Shown: positions 1 to 7,205 of the stretch, piece by piece
Layout: the number at the start of each line of letters is the position of its first letter
Position numbering within the stretch: the stretch's first letter is position 1
From: Anaerolineales bacterium
Lineage (GTDB): Bacteria; Chloroflexota; Anaerolineae; Anaerolineales; E44-bin32
Reading direction: 5' to 3'
Length of the DNA stretch: 18,438 bases
Assembly: GCA_011772595.1 (NCBI GenBank)
Contig: WVZH01000175.1
Coordinates: forward strand, 10,626 to 29,063
Notes under the pieces: generated by a model
The model's database searches: none
The model's input: only the letters and a program-made list of their open reading frames with translations
Told to the model about the DNA's origin: nothing
Made by a program: the position numbers and the translations under genes

Positions 1-2169
1 GGATGGTTAAGCGGTATGCACGTGAATGACGTGACACAGCCGATTTTCGAGAATCTGACGGAAAAGAATCTCGCCTATCGTTTGGAGGATTACACACACC
101 GTTATCCGGTATGTTGGCGCTGCAATGAAGAATTGGTTTTTCGGTTGGTGGATGAATGGTTTATCTCAATGGGTGAACAATTGGGTAAAGCTTACGAGCA
201 AGTCACCGAGAAAGAGAAAGTTCGCAATCTTCGCTACCAGATCATGGAGGTTGTGGTCAATGAGACCCATTGGTATCCCTCGTTCGGTTACGAGCGCGAG
301 TTGGATTGGCTGCGCAACATGCATGACTGGATGATCTCCAAGAAGCGCTATTGGGGACTTACATTGCCGATCTGGGAATGTGCTTCTTGCGGTAATTTCG
401 AAGTGATTGGCAGCAAGGAGGAGCTACGAGCACGCGCAGTGTCTGGTTGGGATGTCTTTGAGGGCCATTCGCCGCATCGACCTTATATCGACGCTGTGGA
501 AATTGAATGCAACCGATGTGGAGAACGTGTAAAGCGCATCCCAGACGTAGGTAATCCTTGGTTGGACGCTGGCGTCGTTGGCATGAGTACGCTTTCATAC
601 AACTCAGACCGCTCGTATTGGGAGAAGTGGTTCCCGGCTGATTGGATCAGCGAAAGCTTTCCTGGACAATTTCGCAATTGGTTCTACAGCCTCTTGGCAA
701 TGAGCACGATCCTCGAGCGACGGGCACCATTCAAGCATGTGTTCACGTATGGAACTCTACTGGCAGAGGATGGCCGTGCGATGCACAAATCTTGGGGCAA
801 CGCGATAGAGTTCAATGAGGCCGCAGACAGGATGGGCGTCGATGTGATGCGTTGGCTTTATAGCAATCAACGACCTGAAAGAGACTTACTCTTTGGTTAC
901 CATCGTGCCGATGAGGTTCGCCGCCAATTCCTGATCCCACTTTGGAACGTCTACTCATTCTTTGTCACTTACGCCAACATTGATGGCTGGCTGCCCGATA
1001 AGAAACAGGCGCTTTCCAAGAGCGACCTGGATCGCTGGATCCTTTCTCGACTCAACCAACTGGTCGCTCATGTGACCTCCCATCTGGAAGTCTATGAACC
1101 AGACGTGGCGTCAAATGCTGTCAACCAATTTTTGGATGATCTCAGCAATTGGTATTTAAGACGTAGTCGTAGAAGATTCTGGGTCAAGGCGGGCGCGAGT
1201 GAGGATTCCGATGCGGATAAGAACTCCGCCTACACCACCTTATACCAGGTGTTGGTTACACTCTCTCGATTGTTGGCACCCTTTGTCCCCTTCGTGACCG
1301 AAGCGATGCATCAGAATCTAGTCCGCAGTGTCGATCCTATGGCGCCCGAGAGCGTCCATCACTGCGATTGGCCGGAGGTCGAGGATGATGCCATCGATGA
1401 AGAATTGAGTGCGGATATGGCATTGGTGATGCGTCTGGTTTCACTCGGTCATGCTGCTCGCAATCAGGCGAACCAAAAGTTACGCCAGCCTCTCGAAGAG
1501 GCAGCTTTTTTCGTCGGCTCGAAGCGTGAAGCGGAGGCTATCCGTCGGCATGCCGAATTGCTGCGAGAGGAACTCAATGTGAAGAATATCCGTCTTCTCG
1601 ACGCAGTCACAGAGGCTGCCACCTTCCGATTAAGACCTTTACCTAAGCAATTAGGCCAAAAATATGGTGCACAATTTCCTGCGATCCGGAAGGCCATCCA
1701 GAATCTGGATGCGGTAAGACGGGACGAGATTGCATCGCAACTACTATTGAAAGGATCGTCTTTCCAGGTAGTCGTTGAGGGTGAGAAGGTCGAAATCTTG
1801 CCAGATGAAGTGGAGGTTCAGATCGACGCTCACGAAGGTTACTCAGCCGTGGCCGAGGGTGCGTACGTCACGGCTCTGGTGATGGAATTGACGCCCGAAC
1901 TGGAGTTGGAAGGACTCGCGCGGGAGTTCGTCCGACGCGTACAAGACTTGCGAAAGCAGGCCTCACTCCAAGTCGACTCACAAATCCATATCGAATTTTT
2001 GGCGAGCTCTCGACTTGAAGCTGCGATTGAAGAACATCGTGACTATATCGTGGGCGAGACGCTTGGGCGTTCGTTGACTAAATCAGAACGTCCCACCGGT
2101 GCGGCTTCTGAGAAGCACGAATTTGATGGTGAAGAGTTAACCGTTGCGATTCTTGAAAGCGAAGTTTGA
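1..2169 (+). CDS. ileS: Isoleucyl-tRNA synthetase, C-terminal part (5' end outside window)
   Basis: Class I synthetase charging tRNA-Ile with isoleucine in the cytoplasm. The frame is open from base 1, so the Rossmann N-terminus and most of the editing domain lie upstream. About 722 codons are visible. Seen in order: a CWRC pair; the WMISKKRYWGLTLPIWEC segment that follows the editing insertion in IleRS; a Cys4 zinc-type pair of motifs (CASC and CNRC); the KMSKS-loop region, which reads AMHKSWGN; the anticodon-binding helical domain (from about DLDRWILSRLNQL through NWYLRRSRRRFW); and a C-terminal domain with EGLAREFVRRVQDLRKQ. The first Lys of KMSKS is Ala and the first Ser is His, but the catalytic-loop Lys-Ser pair is kept. 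It precedes lspA, a common bacterial neighbourhood. ValRS or LeuRS is less likely given the zinc pairs and the EFVRRVQDLRK tail. Family call is firm; the subtype is not determined. Confidence 0.93.
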   Translation, partial: GWLSGMHVNDVTQPIFENLTEKNLAYRLEDYTHRYPVCWRCNEELVFRLVDEWFISMGEQLGKAYEQVTEKEKVRNLRYQIMEVVVNETHWYPSFGYERELDWLRNMHDWMISKKRYWGLTLPIWECASCGNFEVIGSKEELRARAVSGWDVFEGHSPHRPYIDAVEIECNRCGERVKRIPDVGNPWLDAGVVGMSTLSYNSDRSYWEKWFPADWISESFPGQFRNWFYSLLAMSTILERRAPFKHVFTYGTLLAEDGRAMHKSWGNAIEFNEAADRMGVDVMRWLYSNQRPERDLLFGYHRADEVRRQFLIPLWNVYSFFVTYANIDGWLPDKKQALSKSDLDRWILSRLNQLVAHVTSHLEVYEPDVASNAVNQFLDDLSNWYLRRSRRRFWVKAGASEDSDADKNSAYTTLYQVLVTLSRLLAPFVPFVTEAMHQNLVRSVDPMAPESVHHCDWPEVEDDAIDEELSADMALVMRLVSLGHAARNQANQKLRQPLEEAAFFVGSKREAEAIRRHAELLREELNVKNIRLLDAVTEAATFRLRPLPKQLGQKYGAQFPAIRKAIQNLDAVRRDEIASQLLLKGSSFQVVVEGEKVEILPDEVEVQIDAHEGYSAVAEGAYVTALVMELTPELELEGLAREFVRRVQDLRKQASLQVDSQIHIEFLASSRLEAAIEEHRDYIVGETLGRSLTKSERPTGAASEKHEFDGEELTVAILESEV

Positions 2170-2272
2170 TCGCTCTCTTAGATCAAGATCTTCGGTTAAT
2201 ATGGTGTGCGAGGTATTTGCAGTTGACCATCTGGCAGAGATCTTTCAGGTCCCCAGCCAGTGGAGACTGCAC

Positions 2273-2301
2273 TTCGCAAGTCGGAATCAATAAGGTACAA
2301 T
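2273..2301 (+). promoter_or_regulatory. Putative sigma-70-type promoter for lspA
   Basis: TTCGCA at 2273-2278, a 17-base spacer, then TACAAT at 2296-2301. The -35 box matches 4 of 6 and the -10 box 5 of 6 consensus bases. It lies in the 179-base gap between ileS and lspA, giving a predicted leader of about 40 bases. It would serve lspA-rluD and perhaps the aldolase gene. Confidence 0.5.
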
Positions 2302-2348
2302 CCATCTTCGGTGTTTTATGCTCAGAAAATGAAGATTAGGAGGATTCA

Positions 2349-2903
2349 TTGTCGAAAGCACGAGATTATCTCGAGCTACTTGGTATCGCTGGTGTGGTAG
2401 TCGCTCTTGACCAACTGACGAAATTCCTGGTGCGAACTCACTTGCAAGTTGGTGAGACATGGATGCCAATTCCATGGCTTTCAAAGTTCGTACGTGTTGT
2501 CCATTGGAGTAATACAGGCGCAGCGTTTGGCCTATTTCCTCAAGCTGGGTTCTTATTTGCGATCATCGCAGTCGTGGTGTCGTTAGCAATTCTGTATTAT
2601 TTTCCGCGCGTACCTCGCCGTCATGTAGCTGTTCGCTTCGCCCTCGCCCTCCAGTTGGGAGGTGCAATCGGCAATCTGATCGATCGTCTCATCCATGATA
2701 ATCGGGTGACCGATTTATTCTCAGTGGGCACTTTCCCGGTGTTCAATGTGGCCGATGCTAGTGTATCGATCGGTGTTGCCATTCTCATCGCTGCCATGTG
2801 GGTTGATGAACGCCGTGCGCGAGCTGAGGCAGTAGAAGGGGATCAAGCGCTAGAACAAGAAGGGAAGGATAGCGCTCTAGAATTAGAGCGCTCCCAGGAG
2901 TGA
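2349..2903 (+). CDS. lspA: Lipoprotein signal peptidase (signal peptidase II)
   Basis: Aspartic protease of the inner membrane that removes the signal peptide from prolipoproteins after lipidation of the lipobox Cys. The 184-residue product shows the family signatures in order: VALDQLTK (about residues 18-25), NTGAAFGLF (55-63), GGAIGNLIDR (104-113), VTDLF (120-124) and FPVFNVADAS (129-138). The catalytic dyad is among D112, D122 and D136. Four hydrophobic segments fit the usual topology. The last 30 residues or so are a charged, Glu-rich tail beyond the family core. The TTG start at 2349 is chosen because a perfect AGGAGG (2338-2343) lies five bases upstream. The stop overlaps the rluD start (GTGA), so the two are probably translationally coupled. 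Confidence 0.95.
   Translation: MSKARDYLELLGIAGVVVALDQLTKFLVRTHLQVGETWMPIPWLSKFVRVVHWSNTGAAFGLFPQAGFLFAIIAVVVSLAILYYFPRVPRRHVAVRFALALQLGGAIGNLIDRLIHDNRVTDLFSVGTFPVFNVADASVSIGVAILIAAMWVDERRARAEAVEGDQALEQEGKDSALELERSQE
2871..2892 (+). repeat. Perfect 9-bp hairpin at the lspA/rluD junction
   Basis: AGCGCTCTA (2871-2879) and TAGAGCGCT (2884-2892) are exact reverse complements around the 4-base loop GAAT. The hairpin lies in the last codons of lspA, ending three bases before the AGGAG that serves rluD. No T-tract follows, so it is not an ordinary terminator. Confidence 0.6.
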
Positions 2904-3820
2904 CAGAAAAGCAAGTTCATTTCGAGGCCCAAGCTCCCGGAGGTAGGCTAGACCTGTCTCTGGTCGACCAAGTTTCAGATCAGTCTCGAACTCAGCTTCA
3001 GCAATTAGTCCGGCGTGGTTTGGTTCGTGTGAACGGGCGTGTCATCACCAAGCCCGGTTTTCAACTCGAAGGGGGTGAGCAGGTCGAGGTAAGAATTCCT
3101 GCTCCAAAACAAGTCAGTCTCAAACCTGAACCTATTCCACTCGACATCGTTTTTGAAAACAAGGATCTTATTCTGGTCAATAAACCCGCGGGGATGGTTG
3201 TCCATCCTTCAGCAGGGCACAGCACGGGCACACTTGTGCAAGCAATCCTCGCCCATGCTCCAGATCTCAGAGGCGTTGGTGGTGAATTGCGGCCTGGTGT
3301 TGTTCATCGGTTGGATAAGAACACATCCGGTTTGATTATCTTAGCGAAAGACGATACGGCACACCGGGCGCTTCAAAGACAGTTTAAAGACCGCGAGGTG
3401 GAAAAGATATATCTCGCGCTCGTCAAGGGACATCCTCCCACTCCCACAGGAAGAATCGAAGCCCCTATCGGTAGAGACCCCCACCACAGGAAGCGAATGG
3501 CTGTAGTCCCCATCGGCAAAGGTCGAGAGGCGATCACGATTTATCAAACGCAGGAGCAGTTCGATCAATACGCTTTGTTAGAAGTGCAACCTCTGACAGG
3601 GCGGACGCATCAGATACGCCTTCATCTTGCTTTCCTAGGGTGCCCAGTCGTAGGTGATCCGACATACGGTCGGCGAGACAAAGATCTTGACCTCCACCGC
3701 CAGTTCCTTCACGCATCCGCATTGAGCTTTTGCCTGCCGGGTGAAGACTCCCCACGTAGGTTCGAGGTCCCATTGCCGCCAGAGTTGGAAGCCGTCCTGC
3801 AAGATATCCGTAGAAGTTGA
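2900..3820 (+). CDS. rluD: Ribosomal large subunit pseudouridine synthase, RluA/RluD family
   Basis: Converts uridines in 23S rRNA to pseudouridine; family members often act on helix 69. An S4 RNA-binding domain (about residues 13-70, with [13 protein letters not shown]) is followed by the RluA-type catalytic domain. The motif [15 protein letters not shown] (136-150) contains the catalytic Asp, D139, and GRTHQIRLH is also present. Length 306 residues is typical for RluD. The GTG start at 2900 overlaps the lspA stop by four bases, with AGGAG just upstream. The lspA-rluD order is widespread in bacteria. The exact target site cannot be read from sequence, so the rluD symbol is by family and context. 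Confidence 0.9.
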   Translation: MTEKQVHFEAQAPGGRLDLSLVDQVSDQSRTQLQQLVRRGLVRVNGRVITKPGFQLEGGEQVEVRIPAPKQVSLKPEPIPLDIVFENKDLILVNKPAGMVVHPSAGHSTGTLVQAILAHAPDLRGVGGELRPGVVHRLDKNTSGLIILAKDDTAHRALQRQFKDREVEKIYLALVKGHPPTPTGRIEAPIGRDPHHRKRMAVVPIGKGREAITIYQTQEQFDQYALLEVQPLTGRTHQIRLHLAFLGCPVVGDPTYGRRDKDLDLHRQFLHASALSFCLPGEDSPRRFEVPLPPELEAVLQDIRRS

Positions 3821-3834
3821 GAGGAGCGTCACCG

Positions 3835-4878
3835 ATGGAATGGATCGATTTACGTTCCGATACGGTCACACACCCGACCCCAGAGATGCGGGAGGCGATG
3901 GCGCACGCAGAGCTTGGCGATGATGTGTACGGCGAAGATCCGACGGTAAATCGCCTGCAGACCATGGCCGCTGATCTCCTTGGGAAGGAAGCGGCTTTGT
4001 TCGTTCCCTCGGGTACCATGGGAAACCTTGCGTCCATCCTCGCCCACTGCGATCGCGGGGACGAAGTCATTCTAGGTGACAAATCGCATACGTTCATCAA
4101 TGAGGCAGGAGGGATTGCATCTTTCGGTGGCGTTCACCCGCGCCCCATTCCCAACCAGACTGATGGCACCTTGGATCTCGAGGCGATTGAGGCTGCGATT
4201 CGCCCAGACAACCCTCATTACCCCGTAAGCCGTCTGTTGGCGCTCGAAAACACACACAACATCTGCGGCGGGGTCCCTTTAACTGTGGAATACACGCGCC
4301 AAGCAGGGGAACTGGCCCGCAGACATGGATTGAAAACACACCTGGATGGCGCTCGCATCTTCAACGCATCTGCAGCTCTTGACGTTCCGGTCTCAGACCT
4401 AACCGAGCCTGTGGATTCGGTAACGTTCTGTCTGTCAAAAGGGCTGTGCGCTCCAGTTGGAAGCGTGATCTGTGGTGATAAAGCGTTCATCCACAAAGTG
4501 TACAGGATACGTAAAGCTCTGGGTGGTGGAATGCGTCAGGTTGGAGTAATTGCCGCGGCGGGGATTGTGGCGCTTGAGAACTTGACGTCCCGAATGGTTG
4601 ATGACCATAAACGTGCGAGGAAGCTAGCCGAGGAGCTGCGCAAGCTCCCTGGAGTAACTCTGTTGACGGATCCTCCTAGGACCAATATGATTTTCCTCCG
4701 CCTCGAAACAGAGGCGCAGGTGGACCCCTATACGCTTGCCCAGGCGTTGTCGGAAGAGGGGATCAAGATCAGACCGTCTGACGAGCGCCGCATGCGGCTT
4801 GTTGTGCATTATTGGATTGACGACCATGCGGTTGAAAAGATTATGAACAGCTTCCAGCGTGTATTGGGAGCGTCGTAG
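3835..4878 (+). CDS. ltaE: Low-specificity L-threonine aldolase
   Basis: PLP enzyme cleaving L-threonine or L-allo-threonine to glycine and acetaldehyde. The 347-residue product has the family hallmarks: [15 protein letters not shown] at the N-terminus, [24 protein letters not shown] (phosphate cup), [10 protein letters not shown] with the PLP-pairing Asp near D171, [10 protein letters not shown] with the Schiff-base Lys near K202, and the [10 protein letters not shown] loop. I chose the ATG at 3835 over an upstream in-frame TTG (3817): GAGGAG at 3821-3826 is eight bases before it, and the conserved core begins at once. It starts 14 bases after rluD and is probably cotranscribed. Which threonine isomer is preferred cannot be told. 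Confidence 0.92.
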   Translation: MEWIDLRSDTVTHPTPEMREAMAHAELGDDVYGEDPTVNRLQTMAADLLGKEAALFVPSGTMGNLASILAHCDRGDEVILGDKSHTFINEAGGIASFGGVHPRPIPNQTDGTLDLEAIEAAIRPDNPHYPVSRLLALENTHNICGGVPLTVEYTRQAGELARRHGLKTHLDGARIFNASAALDVPVSDLTEPVDSVTFCLSKGLCAPVGSVICGDKAFIHKVYRIRKALGGGMRQVGVIAAAGIVALENLTSRMVDDHKRARKLAEELRKLPGVTLLTDPPRTNMIFLRLETEAQVDPYTLAQALSEEGIKIRPSDERRMRLVVHYWIDDHAVEKIMNSFQRVLGAS

Positions 4879-4966
4879 TCGAAAGAGAAATAATCCCCCC
4901 GATAAAGTCTCCTCAGATTTCTGCTCTTTGGAAATAATCGGTCCATGGAGGACGGAAAGAATAATC

Positions 4967-5524
4967 GTGCACGATCCCCCCGATTTCCTTCAAGCAGCGA
5001 ATTCCATTCACGCACCGGAGATTTTTCGCCCGCATCCAACCGTGAGGAGAGGCGAGCTATTGGCCTGGATCACTACGCTCCTCATTGGAGTGGCGATGAT
5101 ATTTGTGCTCAGGAGGACGAAGGGGATCTCAATATTCTCGCTTGTCATCTTTTTCACATTGTTTCTCATAGCGGTTTTGATTTCGTTTGGTAATTGGGTC
5201 GATCGGCGGACTTCTATTCGTATCACGCCAGAAAGCGTCTCTTACCAAAGCCCGATTCGTAAGGTTGAACTGGATTTCAATGACATCGAATCGTTGTGGG
5301 CGATACCCACTGGAAGAGGATGGAGAATTCTAGTTCGAGGGGAAGGGCGATTATTCCATTTTCAAACTGCACATCGCCTCACTTTCCGCTCAAGGGGAGA
5401 GATGAACATAGGTGTCGAAGGGGGAGATCGGCTAGCGGGCATAATTCGACAACATGCAGGATTATCCCCTCCAGAATTCATTGAGGGCGCTTGGATTTGC
5501 CGGCGATATCAGGGACCGGTTTGA
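4967..5524 (+). CDS. Small membrane protein, possible bacterial PH-like domain; function unknown
   Basis: Not assigned to a named family with confidence. From the GTG at 4967 it encodes 185 residues: a short polar N-terminus, two hydrophobic helices (about 31-49 and 54-73) joined by a basic turn (LRRTKG), then a soluble beta-rich region. The run TSIRITPESVSYQSPIRKVELDFNDIESL resembles the start of bacterial PH domains that follow paired membrane helices. The frame is open back to 4859, inside the aldolase gene. I prefer 4967 because GGAGGACGGAAAGA (4947-4960) precedes it, but the start is uncertain. It follows the aldolase gene closely. Role unknown; a membrane-anchored sensor or scaffold is possible. 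Confidence 0.6.
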   Translation: MHDPPDFLQAANSIHAPEIFRPHPTVRRGELLAWITTLLIGVAMIFVLRRTKGISIFSLVIFFTLFLIAVLISFGNWVDRRTSIRITPESVSYQSPIRKVELDFNDIESLWAIPTGRGWRILVRGEGRLFHFQTAHRLTFRSRGEMNIGVEGGDRLAGIIRQHAGLSPPEFIEGAWICRRYQGPV

Positions 5525-5640
5525 TCCAAACAAGCTAGCTTTATGCGCATATTGTATGGAGAAAGACAGAGCTCATGCGCCTAGACCGCAAGACTTGGAT
5601 ATCGCTATTTAGGTTGTCACCATGCGAAGGAAGGGTGTCA

Positions 5641-5670
5641 TTGAGTGGGTTCCTCATCTTGTGGTAAGAT
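5641..5670 (+). promoter_or_regulatory. Putative promoter for tyrS
   Basis: TTGAGT (5641-5646), 18-base spacer, TAAGAT (5665-5670). The -10 sits in TGTGGTAAGATAGC (5660-5673), which differs by one base from the sequence at the mtnP promoter (11580-11593). Predicted start near 5677 gives a leader of about 200 bases. Confidence 0.5.
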
Positions 5671-5685
5671 AGCCGCAAGACGAAA

Positions 5686-5778
5686 ATGCATGCGAATGTC
5701 AGGGCTCGTCGATATATCTATCCTGGGGGCGAATCCCGCCCCAATCTCGAGAATCCCTGCGCGCCATGCGTTTTGTGA
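5686..5778 (+). CDS. Possible tyrS leader peptide (30 codons, two Tyr codons)
   Basis: An ATG at 5686 opens a 30-codon frame ending at TGA 5776-5778. It starts about nine bases after the predicted transcript start and stops before the terminator at 5818-5851. It contains RRYIYPGG, with two UAU codons at 5713-5715 and 5719-5721, just ahead of the GGGGCG/CGCCCC hairpin. That position is what ribosome-mediated attenuation by tyrosine starvation would need. Against it: no good Shine-Dalgarno sequence, only two Tyr codons, and no clear antiterminator pairing. Treat as a hypothesis. Confidence 0.22.
   Translation: MHANVRARRYIYPGGESRPNLENPCAPCVL
5702..5757 (+). promoter_or_regulatory. Structured element in the tyrS leader
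   Basis: Nested complementary segments: GGG/CCC (5702-5704, 5755-5757), CTCG/CGAG (5705-5708, 5748-5751), GAT/ATC (5711-5713, 5744-5746) and a GC-rich top stem GGGGCG/CGCCCC (5726-5731, 5737-5742) with loop AATCC. No T-tract follows. Probably a folded RNA leader element of unknown class. Confidence 0.4.
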
Positions 5779-5817
5779 TCGATTTTATTTTCAAAGACAG
5801 TTTTTGTTACGACAAAT

Positions 5818-5851
5818 GCGTGGGCCGTGCAGCCCACGCAGCGTGTTTTTT
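5818..5851 (+). terminator. Intrinsic terminator-like hairpin just upstream of tyrS
   Basis: GCGTGGGC (5818-5825) pairs perfectly with GCCCACGC (5832-5839) around a 6-base loop, and TTTTTT follows at 5846-5851 after six bases. It sits 11 bases before the tyrS Shine-Dalgarno sequence and about 140 bases after the predicted tyrS promoter. That suggests conditional termination (attenuation) rather than the end of an operon. The six-base gap between stem and T-run makes it weaker than a textbook terminator. Confidence 0.6.
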
Positions 5852-5875
5852 CGGGTCCGTGAAGGAGCGTGACAT

Positions 5876-7117
5876 GTGGTGAAGTTAACGCTTGAAGATC
5901 AAGTTGAATTGCTCATGCAAGGGACTGAATATGGCGACGAGGCTCTCAAGCAAGCGATGGCGAAGGAGCTAAAGGATCGTTTGCACGAGGCTCAAAAGGA
6001 GAAACGTCCGCTGCGAGTTTATTGCGGATTCGATCCACGTACCTCCGATTTACATCTTGGCCACACAGTTCCGATGCGAAAGATGCGCCAATTCCAGGAT
6101 TTGGGACACGATGTGATCTTTGTTATCGGCCGCTTTACCTCTCTCGTAGGCGATCCCTCAGACAAGGACAAGGTAAGGGCACAATTGAGCCTGGAGCAGG
6201 CTTTACAGAATGCAGAAACGTATGCCGAACAGGCTTTCAGGCTCCTTGATCCAGAGCGAACTCGCATTGAATACAACGATACTTGGCTATCCCCACTCAC
6301 TTTCAAGGATCTGATAGAACTGGCCGCGAACTTCACGATCCAGCAATTCCTTTCCCGCGAATCTTTCCGCAAACGGTGGGAGGCAGAAGATCCGATCTAT
6401 TTACACGAGTTCTTCTACGCCTTGATGCAAGGTTATGATGCCTTCCACTTGAAGGCCGACGTGCAAATCGGGGGGTCGGATCAGCTCTTCAATATCGTCA
6501 CTGCAGCGAGAAAGTTGATGGAGGTGCTGGGTGAGAAGCCAAATATCGCCATCATCCTGGGCATCCTTCCAGGGACGGATGGTGTGGTAAAGATGAGCAA
6601 ATCACTTGGCAACCACATCCCTTTGAACACCACCGCTGAGGACATGTATGGCAAGGTCATGAGTATTCCGGATTCTGCGATGGGAGATTACTTCCGTCTG
6701 GTCACGCGTTGGACGCCGGCCGAGATCTCTGCAATTGAGGAGGAACTTGAATCTGGGAAACTACACCCCCGCGACATCAAGATGCGGCTTGCACGTGAGA
6801 TCCTTGAAGTTTACTATGGTGAGCAGGCGGTTGAACCAGCGGAGGCAGCATTTCGTCAAGTCTTCCAGGAAGGTGAGGCGCCCTCCGAGATGCTTGAGTT
6901 ACATGTCGAAACAGGGTCATCGGTGGTCGATGTCATGCTGAAAGCTGGGTTGGTGAAGAGTAAGAGTGAAGCACGGCGTCTTGTCAAGCAGCGAGGGGTT
7001 CGGCTTGACGACACCGTGATTGAAGACCCGGATGGCGTGCTTGAACTCGTAGACGGTCAAATTATGCGTGTAGGTAAAAGGAGGTTCGTGCGCCTTTTCC
7101 CAGGGAATGGTGAGTAG
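5876..7117 (+). CDS. tyrS: Tyrosyl-tRNA synthetase (KMSKS-containing, TyrZ-like type)
   Basis: Class I synthetase attaching tyrosine to tRNA-Tyr. The 413-residue product has YCGFDPRTSDLHLGH with the HIGH-type motif HLGH at 60-63, YALMQGYDAFHLKADVQIGGSDQLFNIV (181-208) around the tyrosine pocket, and VVKMSKSLGN with KMSKS at 239-243. The C-terminal S4 RNA-binding domain begins near residue 345 (SVVDVMLKAGLVKSKSEARRLVKQ). Having KMSKS rather than KFGKT groups it with the TyrZ-type enzymes. The GTG at 5876 is chosen because AGGAG (5863-5867) lies eight bases upstream; a second in-frame GTG follows directly. An out-of-frame ATG at 5874 would read Met-Trp-stop. The preceding leader hairpin suggests transcription attenuation. 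Confidence 0.95.
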   Translation: MVKLTLEDQVELLMQGTEYGDEALKQAMAKELKDRLHEAQKEKRPLRVYCGFDPRTSDLHLGHTVPMRKMRQFQDLGHDVIFVIGRFTSLVGDPSDKDKVRAQLSLEQALQNAETYAEQAFRLLDPERTRIEYNDTWLSPLTFKDLIELAANFTIQQFLSRESFRKRWEAEDPIYLHEFFYALMQGYDAFHLKADVQIGGSDQLFNIVTAARKLMEVLGEKPNIAIILGILPGTDGVVKMSKSLGNHIPLNTTAEDMYGKVMSIPDSAMGDYFRLVTRWTPAEISAIEEELESGKLHPRDIKMRLAREILEVYYGEQAVEPAEAAFRQVFQEGEAPSEMLELHVETGSSVVDVMLKAGLVKSKSEARRLVKQRGVRLDDTVIEDPDGVLELVDGQIMRVGKRRFVRLFPGNGE

Positions 7118-7152
7118 TTTCCTTGCAGCTGCGCTGTTGAGCTCCCACGACA

Positions 7153-7184
7153 AACAGGGCACATCCACTGGTGAGCCCTGTTTT
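7153..7184 (+). terminator. Terminator hairpin between convergent tyrS and rtcB
   Basis: AACAGGGC (7153-7160) pairs with GCCCTGTT (7175-7182) around a 14-base loop, with TTTT at 7181-7184. It lies in the 88-base gap between the two converging genes. On the minus strand the stem is followed by only three T, so it is better suited to ending tyrS but may serve both. Confidence 0.7.
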
Positions 7185-7205
7185 CGTACTCGAGGACGCT
7201 TTCGA

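Larger units (their letters stand above)
5525..5875 (+). other. 351-bp intergenic region: tyrS leader and promoter
   Basis: No convincing conventional gene. The first 110 bases hold only short palindromes (AAGCTAGCTT at 5532-5541; GCGCAT/ATGCGC at 5545-5550 and 5575-5580). From about 5641 it holds a promoter, a stem-loop, a 30-codon reading frame and an intrinsic terminator, listed separately. I looked for the T-box consensus (AGGGTGGNACCGCG), expected for a tyrosine-specific T-box, and did not find it. Confidence 0.7.

Noticed and set aside
3534..4100. 188-codon minus-strand open frame over rluD and the aldolase gene
   Set aside because: Antisense to conserved coding sequence; no domain recognised.
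5525..5875. T-box riboswitch in the tyrS leader
   Set aside because: The terminator and leader length would suit one, but the T-box sequence AGGGTGGNACCGCG is absent and the Tyr codons lie on the wrong side of the stem for a specifier loop.
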